This document shows, in pieces, positions 1-5,652 of a DNA stretch of 8,613 nucleotides (position 1 is the first letter of the stretch; each line of letters begins with the position of its first letter). Under the pieces are notes generated by a model that was not told the DNA's origin, searched no databases, and worked only from the letters and a program-made list of their open reading frames with translations. Source of the DNA: Chloroflexi bacterium RBG_13_53_26 (lineage in GTDB: Bacteria; Chloroflexota; Dehalococcoidia; UBA2247; RBG-13-53-26); contig MGMW01000110.1 in assembly GCA_001795035.1 (NCBI GenBank), forward strand, positions 1 to 8,613, written 5' to 3'. The position numbers and the translations under genes are program-made.

Positions 1-804
1 GCAAATGGGAATGGTGTTTGCCAGATATCTTCCCATTGCAATGGGCGTCCTAACGTCTTGTACCCCATGCCAAAGGTGGATTTCCATGGCGATATCCTCA
101 AGGCGGAAGCCCCATGGATGTGCCAGCAATACCATTTCCGATGCTATGCCGCTGATGCCGTTGCGGACAGCCTCAGCATAGTCCTGTATCAGCAGGGACT
201 TTACAGCAGTCTCCTTGAGTAACACTTTCTCCGAGTCGCGAGTGAGGCCTGCTTCGAAATTGAAGAATCGGTCGGGATTCTGATGATAGGCAAGGTTCAT
301 CAACCACCATGAGAGGGCAGCAAGCGTTGGGGAGTTGCGTGCCAAGTTAAATAACAGATGGTTTCGCCACATCATGCCCCTGGTGGCTTCTGGAGCAGAG
401 AGCGGTGCTATGCTGCTGATTAGTGCTGCTCGGGTCAAGCGATGAGGAATCTTCAGTGCACATGCTGTGACATAAGATCCTCCCCCCGACATGCCAGCGA
501 CTGCAAACCGGTCAATATGTAGCGTATCAGCCAACTGTACTACATCATCCGGCCAATCCAGCAGTGTACGCCCAACCTTGGAGTCGGATAACCCGAAGCC
601 GGGCCGGTCAGGTGCAATTATCCGAATACCCAGTGATAGTGCTATGGATTCGTCCGGATGATGAAACAGCCGTGAACCGGGCGTTCCATGGAAGAAAATG
701 ACGGGTTTGCCTTGGGGATCACCGTATTCGGCATAGGCGAGCAAACGTCCGTCACTAAGTCGGATATGCTTACAGGTGCTGGGAATCAAATCAACTGCTG
801 CCAT
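1..804 (-). CDS. Alpha/beta-hydrolase fold protein, C-terminus cut by window edge
   Basis: The reading frame is open from an ATG at 804 down to base 1 without a stop, giving 268 residues; the last part of the protein lies outside the window. Seen in the sequence: an N-terminal strand motif DGRLLAYAEYGDP (18-30), the oxyanion-loop motif FFHGTPGSR (37-45), APDRPGFGLSD (64-74), the nucleophile elbow AVAGMSGGGS with Ser106, and HGVQDVRTP (246-254), where Asp250 is the likely acid. The catalytic His should lie just beyond the edge. Family knowledge: this layout is that of the soluble alpha/beta-hydrolase superfamily (esterases, haloperoxidase-like enzymes, epoxide or C-C hydrolases). The substrate cannot be told from sequence. 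No signal peptide is visible, so it is probably cytoplasmic. The ribosome binding site before the ATG is weak. A 260-bp gap separates it from the methyltransferase, so co-transcription is uncertain. Confidence 0.9.
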   Translation of the reverse strand, partial: MAAVDLIPSTCKHIRLSDGRLLAYAEYGDPQGKPVIFFHGTPGSRLFHHPDESIALSLGIRIIAPDRPGFGLSDSKVGRTLLDWPDDVVQLADTLHIDRFAVAGMSGGGSYVTACALKIPHRLTRAALISSIAPLSAPEATRGMMWRNHLLFNLARNSPTLAALSWWLMNLAYHQNPDRFFNFEAGLTRDSEKVLLKETAVKSLLIQDYAEAVRNGISGIASEMVLLAHPWGFRLEDIAMEIHLWHGVQDVRTPIAMGRYLANTIPIC

Positions 805-1027
805 TTTATCTGTAACTCATTCTAGAGAGACGATGTTGCACTGGTGTCTCAGAAATGGTTGAGAGATTCACAGGCTCTTTGCTGATACCGAGCATAGTGT
901 CACTAGAAGATCACAAGTGGTTTGAATCCTGGGGATGGAGTAAGGTAAATATTTGGCGGACCTAATGTAATCGGCTTCAGTGAATTCGGAGTAAGGCAAA
1001 AATTGTTGTTACCGGTGGCATACGGAC

Positions 1028-1045
1028 GGTGCAGAGACTTGCACC
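1028..1045 (-). terminator. Hairpin 3' of the methyltransferase; possible terminator
   Basis: On the minus strand, 19 nt after the methyltransferase stop codon, GGTGCA and TGCACC form a perfect 6-bp stem around a 6-nt loop. No U-run follows at once; the nearest is a run of five T about 20 nt further on, so a classical intrinsic terminator is not shown. The rest of 805-1064 holds no supported gene. It contains a 9-base direct repeat (GGAGTAAGG at 937-945 and 988-996), and I see no convincing promoter for the hydrolase. Confidence 0.35.
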
Positions 1046-1064
1046 CACAAGAGATGGATACAGG

Positions 1065-1901
1065 TTATTTTTTTGCCAAGACCATCAAGCAGAAGTTGCC
1101 CTGGCTGTACCAGGTCTTCACGTCTCTGAAGGGCAGTCTGGAAAACATCTCCTCTACGGCTTCCTTCCCTAACCAGTCCAGTTTGACGCCCAGAAAGTCT
1201 TCGCTGATGCCCTTCCACCATTTCTGTACCGGGTTCTTCGCCCAGTCGCAAAAGTAGTCTGTCAACAGATATCCGTTCTCATCCAGCAGTGAGTGGACAT
1301 TATGATAGAGCTGCATTCTCCCATCAGAAGACAGGTATTGAGCCAAGCCATTTAGAATGACTATGTCAGCGGACTGAACCGGATAGTCTCCGAGATTCAA
1401 TGCATCGCCAACGGAGAAAGTCAAATTGGTCAGCCCCTTCTCTTGAGCTCTGGCAGATGCTACTTCGATTGCCTTTTCGTCCAGATCCATTCCGTATGCA
1501 GTTATATGTCTGTCCTTGATACCTGCTAGGGTACCAATGAGGCCACGGGCATATCCACAGCCCAAATCCAAGAGCACTATGTCCTTGGCGGTTGACGAGT
1601 CTATCAGTTGCTTCAACACCTCTTGTGTTGCTGCCAACCTGCTCCTACAGCCTTTGGCCGTCGGGAAGTTCAGCAGGTATTTGTCGAAGATCTTGCCGAC
1701 GATAAGTCGTCCTTCTGGCTGGTTCCGGTAGACAAGATCCTGGTATTCAGCACTTCCCTGGTTCAAGGCGAGTTCGCTGCCCACGCGGCTGAGTTTTGCC
1801 ATGTAGTAGACCGGCAGCAGATATACCTTGCCGTGCTTTAGCAGGTGCATAGGCAGTGATTCTATCTTCCTGGTTTTGCTTGCCAGTTGTCTGTCTGTCA
1901 T
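1065..1901 (-). CDS. Class I SAM-dependent methyltransferase
   Basis: A 278-residue protein predicted to transfer a methyl group from S-adenosylmethionine; the acceptor is unknown. Seen: motif I LLDLGCGYARG (110-120), the acidic end of strand 2 at YGMDLDEKA (Asp139, expected to bind the ribose hydroxyls), GDALNL (165-170, motif II region) and ADIVILNGLAQYL (178-190, motif III/IV region), then the strand DENGYLLTDYF (207-217). These come in the usual order for a Rossmann-fold Methyltransf_25/12-type domain. About 100 residues precede motif I, a basic and hydrophobic stretch with no clear match. The C-terminal part (WWKGISEDFLGVKLDWLGKE) is rich in Trp and may form a substrate-side cap. It starts at the ATG at 1901, with only a weak GAGA-type site upstream, but a strong promoter lies 60-90 bp upstream. 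It is divergent from the nitroreductase gene. No transmembrane segment is evident. Confidence 0.88.
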   Translation of the reverse strand: MTDRQLASKTRKIESLPMHLLKHGKVYLLPVYYMAKLSRVGSELALNQGSAEYQDLVYRNQPEGRLIVGKIFDKYLLNFPTAKGCRSRLAATQEVLKQLIDSSTAKDIVLLDLGCGYARGLIGTLAGIKDRHITAYGMDLDEKAIEVASARAQEKGLTNLTFSVGDALNLGDYPVQSADIVILNGLAQYLSSDGRMQLYHNVHSLLDENGYLLTDYFCDWAKNPVQKWWKGISEDFLGVKLDWLGKEAVEEMFSRLPFRDVKTWYSQGNFCLMVLAKK

Positions 1902-1959
1902 GCTTGTCTCGATGGGCTATTTAGACGTATGCTAGTTTCGATTACGATATGGAGCGAGA

Positions 1960-1968
1960 TGGTATAAT
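1960..1968 (+). promoter_or_regulatory. Extended -10 promoter of the nitroreductase gene
   Basis: TGGTATAAT on the plus strand is an extended -10 element (TGnTATAAT). No clear -35 box is seen at 16-18 bp upstream, as is common for extended -10 promoters. Initiation near 1975 would give a leader of about 65 nt before the ATG at 2040. A GAGCG/CGCTC inverted pair (1952-1956 and 1971-1975) flanks the box and could be an operator, though 5-bp arms are short enough to be chance. Confidence 0.55.
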
Positions 1969-1992
1969 AGCGCTCAGGCCACAGTTTGTCAA
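1964..1992 (-). promoter_or_regulatory. Sigma70-type promoter of the methyltransferase gene
   Basis: On the minus strand, TTGACA (1992-1987), a 17-nt spacer and TATTAT (1969-1964) match the sigma70 consensus closely. Transcription should begin near 1957 and give a leader of roughly 55 nt before the ATG at 1901. The -10 box shares bases with a plus-strand -10 box, so the two divergent promoters physically overlap. Confidence 0.8.
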
Positions 1993-2027
1993 CAGCCCCA
2001 GCAGTCGCCCGCTTGTTTTGCAGCAAT

Positions 2028-2033
2028 GGAGGG
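2028..2033 (+). promoter_or_regulatory. Ribosome binding site that fixes the nitroreductase start
   Basis: GGAGGG lies 6 nt before the ATG at 2040. It selects this ATG over an in-frame TTG at 1986, which would add 18 residues (including Cys and Gly-Gly-Ile) that do not resemble a nitroreductase N-terminus. Confidence 0.85.
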
Positions 2034-2039
2034 ATACGA

Positions 2040-2609
2040 ATGATCAAACATCTGGTGATGAACAACAGAAGCCGTCGGCGATTCTATCAGGAACATGAGG
2101 TAACACTTGGCGTGTTGAGAGAGCTTGTTGATCTAGCGAGGCTCTCTGCATCGGCGGCCAACATGCAGCCGCTGAAATACATGCTGTCCTGTGATCCTAA
2201 GAAGAATGGCTTGATATTCCCCTGCATTAGATGGGCTGGCTACCTCGAGGATTGGTCTGGCCCGGTAGAAGGAGAGCGGCCATCAGGATATATTATCGTG
2301 CTTGGTGACACCGAGATCAGCCAGACCTTCGGCTGTGATCATGGAATAGCGGCTCAAACCATGCTTCTTGGTGCAACAGAGAAGGGGTTGGGTGGCTGCA
2401 TTATCGGCAACGTGGACAGGCAGGGAATCCGCAGTGCCCTGAGGATACCACCCCGATATGAGATTCTGCTTGTGTTGGCTCTTGGCAAACCCAGAGAGAC
2501 TGTAGTACTTGAGACAGTGGGAGCCAGTGGCGATGTGAGGTACTGGCGTGACAGAGAAAGTATACACCATGTGCCGAAACGCCGCCTTGATGACGTCATC
2601 ATAGGCTAG
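2040..2609 (+). CDS. Nitroreductase-family FMN oxidoreductase
   Basis: A 189-residue protein of the short nitroreductase type. Family members are usually homodimers with one FMN per subunit at the dimer interface. They reduce nitro compounds, quinones or other substrates with NAD(P)H; the true substrate here is unknown. Seen: the N-terminal NRSRRRF (9-15), which in the family contacts the FMN phosphate; the SASAANMQPLKYML segment (36-49), matching the family's conserved Ser/Asn-Gln-Pro helix; HGIAAQTMLLGATEKGLGGCIIG (101-123), the second flavin-side helix and strand with the Gly-rich turn; and YEILLVLALGKPRE (140-153), the typical C-terminal strand. The start at 2040 is chosen from the strong ribosome binding site 6 nt upstream. 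The gene stands alone, divergent from the methyltransferase and convergent with tupC. No signal peptide is seen. The 2610-2768 gap after it has no convincing intrinsic terminator. Confidence 0.88.
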   Translation: MIKHLVMNNRSRRRFYQEHEVTLGVLRELVDLARLSASAANMQPLKYMLSCDPKKNGLIFPCIRWAGYLEDWSGPVEGERPSGYIIVLGDTEISQTFGCDHGIAAQTMLLGATEKGLGGCIIGNVDRQGIRSALRIPPRYEILLVLALGKPRETVVLETVGASGDVRYWRDRESIHHVPKRRLDDVIIG

Positions 2610-2768
2610 TACTTGGTTGTGCCAATTGGCGTTATTTGTAGCAGGATCGGTGCACGGTCATCCGAAGCTATAGATTGATGCGCTGAATTACGCAACTAAG
2701 CACTAGTCAGGCGTAAACCAACCGTTTGCCGTATGGTGCGTGGTTCTGGCCATGGTTCCATATCTCGA

Positions 2769-3845
2769 TCACTGTCCAATGACATGGACAGCGGTTGCCT
2801 TGAAGGAGACATGGGCCTGCTTCCCGATCTGCAGTCCCAGTTCTTCGGCCGACTGTTTGGTGATCAGCGCCACCAGGGTGAAGCCGCAATCGAGCTGTAC
2901 CCTGGCCAGGGCGCCAGACAGGGCCAGTCCGGTTACCTGGCCCGAGAAGGAGTTCCTGGCGCTTGTTGATGCCCCTCTCAGTGACAGGGTTATGTCCTCA
3001 GGTCTGATGCACAGGTGTACCTCATCGCCGGGGAAACGATTGGCTATGGCCTCTACGTCGCGGCCCTGGACGTCTATGTGAACCAGGCTCTCTCGGTTTG
3101 AGTTCACCTTCCCCTGCAGGATGTTCTCCACCCCTACGAAGCGGGCTACCCTGAGATCCGTCGGAGTGCTGAAGATCTCACTCGGCTTGCCTGTCTGCAC
3201 CAGTTCCCCGTCCATCATCACCCCTATTCTGTCCGCTAGGCGCTGTCCCTGAGCCATCTCGTGCGTGGCTATCACCACTGCCATGCCGTATTCGCGGTTG
3301 AACTGCACCACCAGCTTCTCAATCATATCCAGGCTCAGCGGGTCGAGGTTTGCCGTTGGCTCATCCAGCAGGAGCACCTGCGGTCTGGTCACCAGGGCTC
3401 TGGCCAGGGCCACTTTCTGGGTCTCTCCACCAGATAGCGTGCGGGCATTCCGCTTCGCGTACTCCTCCAGGCCCACGGTCTTGAGTATCTCGTTGACTGT
3501 CTCCGCGACGGTCTTCCTATCATGTCCTCTCACCTTGAGCGGGTAGGCCACATTGTCAATAACGCTGGTATTGAAGACCACCGGTTTCTGCAGCACCATG
3601 CTCACCTTGCGGCGCACCTGGGTCTGCAGTCGTGGTGAGCCGGTGACCACCCTTCCGTCAAAGAAGATCTTGCCCGAGGTGGGATTCTCAAGCTGGTCCA
3701 GCAGGCGCAGGAGAGTTGTCTTCCCTGCGCCGGTCGGGCCGATAAGCCCGAAGACCTCACCCTTCTCCAGGGAGAAGGATACCCATTTCAGCGTGGTCTT
3801 GGAGCCGTGGCGTTGGTTCAGGTCGACGACTTGTATCAGGGACAT
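2769..3845 (-). CDS. tupC: Tungstate ABC transporter ATPase TupC with C-terminal Mop/TOBE domain
   Basis: A 358-residue ABC ATPase that powers oxyanion import on the cytoplasmic face of TupB. Seen: Walker A GPTGAGKT (36-43), Q-loop Gln86, signature LSGGE (137-141), Walker B VLLLDEP (157-163), D-loop ANLD and switch His195. Residues 239-290 include the RPEDI motif that opens the regulatory region of the CUT/Mo-type ATPases. Residues 293-356 read as one Mop-type domain, from SARNSFSGQV to SFKATAVHVI. In molybdate ATPases such domains bind the oxyanion and can inhibit transport. The gene starts at an ATG that shares one base with the tupB stop (TGATG), with AGAGG just upstream, so translation is probably coupled. 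Identity as tungstate rather than molybdate rests on the adjacent tupA and tupB; on its own it could be called ModC- or WtpC-like. Confidence 0.93.
   Translation of the reverse strand: MSLIQVVDLNQRHGSKTTLKWVSFSLEKGEVFGLIGPTGAGKTTLLRLLDQLENPTSGKIFFDGRVVTGSPRLQTQVRRKVSMVLQKPVVFNTSVIDNVAYPLKVRGHDRKTVAETVNEILKTVGLEEYAKRNARTLSGGETQKVALARALVTRPQVLLLDEPTANLDPLSLDMIEKLVVQFNREYGMAVVIATHEMAQGQRLADRIGVMMDGELVQTGKPSEIFSTPTDLRVARFVGVENILQGKVNSNRESLVHIDVQGRDVEAIANRFPGDEVHLCIRPEDITLSLRGASTSARNSFSGQVTGLALSGALARVQLDCGFTLVALITKQSAEELGLQIGKQAHVSFKATAVHVIGQ
2772..2791 (-). terminator. Hairpin at the end of tupC; weak terminator candidate
   Basis: CTGTCCA and TGGACAG form a perfect 7-bp stem with a 6-nt loop, ending directly at the tupC stop codon (2771-2769). 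No U-run follows, so it may be a 3'-end stabilising hairpin, a Rho-dependent end, or chance within the codons for the last residues (AVHVIGQ). Confidence 0.3.
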
Positions 3846-4534
3846 CAGTGCCTCTGTTGTACCAGGTTGACCCCGAGACTGACGATGAGGGCTATGGCTA
3901 TGAGGATGACGCCGAGAGCCAGCGCCAGCACCAGTTCACCCTTTTGGGCATCCAGAGCGATGGCTGTGGTCAGAAGGCGGGTGAATCCCTTGATGTTGCC
4001 GCCTACCATCCATGCAACCCCGACTTCGGAGATGGCCCGGCCGAAGCCGAGAACGATTGCGGCACCAACCGCGAATCTGGCTTCCTTGATGATGGCCCAG
4101 ATGGCCTGCCGCTCGGAAGCACCCAGCGATAAGGTGGTATCCCTGATCGTCTTATCCACTCCACTTAAAGCGGAGATGGTTAGCCCCAGCATTATGGGCG
4201 TGATCAGCAGGGCCTGTCCCAGCACCATGGCTGTCGGCGTAAACAGAAGGCCCAGTCCACCCAGTGGGCCCGCCCGCGAGAGCATCAGGAAGACAAACAG
4301 GCCGACGCATACCGTGGGCACGCTGTAGAAGGTCTGGATGATGTTGATCAGCAGGCGTTTGCCGTGGAAACTGCGGAAGCTTATCAGGCCGCCGAGAGGG
4401 ATGCAGAAGAGAGCGGCTAGGGCAGTGGAGGCCGCTGAGACCCGCAGCGACCTCCACGCTATGCTCACTACTTCATCGTCCAAAGACACGATGAGTCGCA
4501 GTGCCTCTACGAATGCATCCCAGAGTTCAGTCAA
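3845..4534 (-). CDS. tupB: Tungstate ABC transporter permease TupB (TTG start)
   Basis: A 229-residue inner-membrane permease of the binding-protein-dependent (MetI-like) type; it would form a homodimeric channel for tungstate delivered by TupA. Seen: hydrophobic segments near 31-53, 62-85, 97-121, 153-178 and 201-224, and the family-typical cytoplasmic EAA-like loop with LGASERQAIWAIIKEAR (137-153), followed by GFGRAISEVG and MVGGNI (163-181), a run strongly characteristic of TupB. The first codon is TTG at 4534-4532; no ATG or GTG near it fits, and the N-terminus TELWDAFVEALRLI matches the usual start of this family. Upstream GAGAG and GGAG are possible binding sites. It lies 24 bp after tupA and overlaps tupC by one base. 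The frame is continuous with tupA across the UAG stop. Confidence 0.93.
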   Translation of the reverse strand: MTELWDAFVEALRLIVSLDDEVVSIAWRSLRVSAASTALAALFCIPLGGLISFRSFHGKRLLINIIQTFYSVPTVCVGLFVFLMLSRAGPLGGLGLLFTPTAMVLGQALLITPIMLGLTISALSGVDKTIRDTTLSLGASERQAIWAIIKEARFAVGAAIVLGFGRAISEVGVAWMVGGNIKGFTRLLTTAIALDAQKGELVLALALGVILIAIALIVSLGVNLVQQRH

Positions 4535-4558
4535 TGTCTCTCGATTCTCCGAGTTCTG

Positions 4559-5443
4559 CTAGGATGTAGGCTCAGGTTGGCCAGCACAGGGTGTAAACAG
4601 CGACTGGCCATAGTCCTTCATGCCATAGTCGCCGATCAGTTCCTGTGTCTCGGCCGACGTAAGGAAGGTTACCAGGTTGTTGGCCATCTCCTGGTTCTTG
4701 CCCTTCGTACAGATCAGCACCGTGTAGATGTTGAGCAGGATGCTGCCACTGTCCACAATGGGGACCAACTGCAGGTCACTCTGGTAGGCCAGGAAGGTGC
4801 CGATGTCGGTCAGGGTGTAAGCCCCCATCTCGCTGGCCATCACCAGGGTATCCCCCATGCCCTTACCCGCCTCCAGGTACCACCCTGCGGCAGCCCCGGC
4901 GTCTGTCAGTGCGTTGTAATCAGCATAGCCGGCAGCCTTCCATATGGCCTTCTCCTTGCTGTGAGTACCGGAATTATCGCCTCGGGAGACGAACTTTCCA
5001 CCGCTGCTTTCATACAGCGTCTTGAAGGCGTCTTCCGGCGTCATGCCCTTGATGCCAGCAGGATCATCCTCCGGCCCGACAATGAGGAAGTAGTTGTAGG
5101 CAAACCAAACGCGCTCTGAGCTGTAGTTGTCGGAGATGAACTTCAGCTCGTCGGTCTTGGAATGGACAGTCAAAACATCCACGTCGCCTCTCCTGCCCCA
5201 CTCCAGAGCCAGTCCGGAGCCACCCGAGAGGATGTCCAACTCGACGTCATACTGCTTCTCAAACTTCGGTTCCAGATAGCCCCAGAGCCCGGTATCGTAC
5301 AGGCTGGTAGTGGTGGCCACGCGGAGCCTGTCCACGGGGTTGAGCATTCCTCCGGCGGTTTCCCCGCTGCAACCGGCAGTGCCGATCAACAAGGCCACCA
5401 GAACCAGCACAGCGAGCAGGCAATACAATGGCTTTCTTATCAT
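4559..5443 (-). CDS. tupA: Tungstate-binding lipoprotein TupA
   Basis: A 294-residue extracytoplasmic solute-binding protein that captures tungstate (WO4 2-) and hands it to TupB. Seen: a basic start (MIRKP), a hydrophobic core and the signal peptidase II-like site GTAGC with Cys25 as the probable lipid anchor. Thr at -3 instead of Leu is unusual but tolerated. The mature part begins with ATTTSLYDTGL (43-53); the TTTS motif is the family hallmark for oxyanion contact. It also has SRGDNSGTHSKEK (153-165), GWYLEAGKGMGDTL (187-200) and YTLTDIGTFLAY (209-220), all typical of TupA and unlike ModA or WtpA. Length is normal with the signal peptide. The start is supported by an AAGGGAGAG site 8 nt upstream. 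It is the first gene of tupABC and is preceded by a structured leader. Confidence 0.95.
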   Translation of the reverse strand: MIRKPLYCLLAVLVLVALLIGTAGCSGETAGGMLNPVDRLRVATTTSLYDTGLWGYLEPKFEKQYDVELDILSGGSGLALEWGRRGDVDVLTVHSKTDELKFISDNYSSERVWFAYNYFLIVGPEDDPAGIKGMTPEDAFKTLYESSGGKFVSRGDNSGTHSKEKAIWKAAGYADYNALTDAGAAAGWYLEAGKGMGDTLVMASEMGAYTLTDIGTFLAYQSDLQLVPIVDSGSILLNIYTVLICTKGKNQEMANNLVTFLTSAETQELIGDYGMKDYGQSLFTPCAGQPEPTS

Positions 5444-5451
5444 TTGAACTT

Positions 5452-5460
5452 CTCTCCCTT
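5452..5460 (-). promoter_or_regulatory. Ribosome binding site of tupA
   Basis: AAGGGAGAG on the minus strand lies 8 nt before the ATG at 5443. Its GGGAG core (5458-5454) is perfectly complementary to CUCCC at 5574-5570, inside the upstream RNA element. This makes the site a plausible target of translational control, but the pairing is an inference. Confidence 0.65.
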
Positions 5461-5552
5461 TCTTTCCCTACACAAACATAGATTCCACCGTGTCTATCAC
5501 GTCAGTCTATGCGAGGCGGTGCCCGACACTGCGGGACTGAGTTCCCTGCCAT

Positions 5553-5652
5553 ACACTCCTTTCCACTTTGGGAGGCATCGCCGTTTCCGTCGATACCCTG
5601 CCGGCTGCTGCCCCATAGGCCTTCTGCCTTTAGGGATCAGAGCTCGGAGCGT
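5553..5652 (-). ncRNA. Putative Moco/Tuco-type riboswitch upstream of tupA
   Basis: Read on the minus strand, ACGCUCC (5652-5646) and GGAGUGU (5559-5553) close a 7-bp helix, one pair being G-U. Inside, hairpin 5635-5611 reads CCC-UAA-AGGC, loop AGAAG, GCCU-AU-GGG. Its internal loop, CCUAA against UAUGG, is the 11-nt GNRA tetraloop receptor with an A-U in place of the usual G-U pair. A second hairpin (5602-5574) has GGC/GCC, a bulge, AUCG/CGAU, one A-G mismatch and a CG/CG pair capped by GAAA, the loop such a receptor binds. The segment CUCCCAAAGUGGAAA then leads back to the closing helix. Family knowledge: Moco/Tuco RNAs sense molybdenum or tungsten cofactor, are found before transport and cofactor genes, and as I recall have a GNRA loop and receptor. 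The class name is inferred from architecture and context; the structured element itself is better supported. Confidence 0.68.

Noticed and set aside
916..934. T-arm-like sequence GGTTTGAATCC resembling the end of a tRNA
   Set aside because: No matching acceptor strand, anticodon arm or D-arm is found 50-70 bases upstream on the same strand.
1986..2039. 18-residue N-terminal extension of the nitroreductase
   Set aside because: A strong ribosome binding site precedes the ATG at 2040, and the extension does not look like the family N-terminus.
2589..2600. Perfect 12-bp palindrome GATGACGTCATC
   Set aside because: It lies inside the nitroreductase coding region (codons for LDDVI) near its end, with no regulatory context; most likely chance.
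2621..2630. Palindrome GCCAATTGGC after the nitroreductase gene as a terminator
   Set aside because: It leaves no room for a hairpin loop and has no proper U-run, so an intrinsic terminator is not supported.
3807..4328. 173-codon plus-strand reading frame opposite tupB and tupC
   Set aside because: Its composition is low in complexity and reflects the codons of the real genes on the other strand.
5486..5521. Long-loop pairing CACCG/CGGTG in the tupA leader as a terminator
   Set aside because: Only 5 bp close a 26-nt loop and no U-tract follows.
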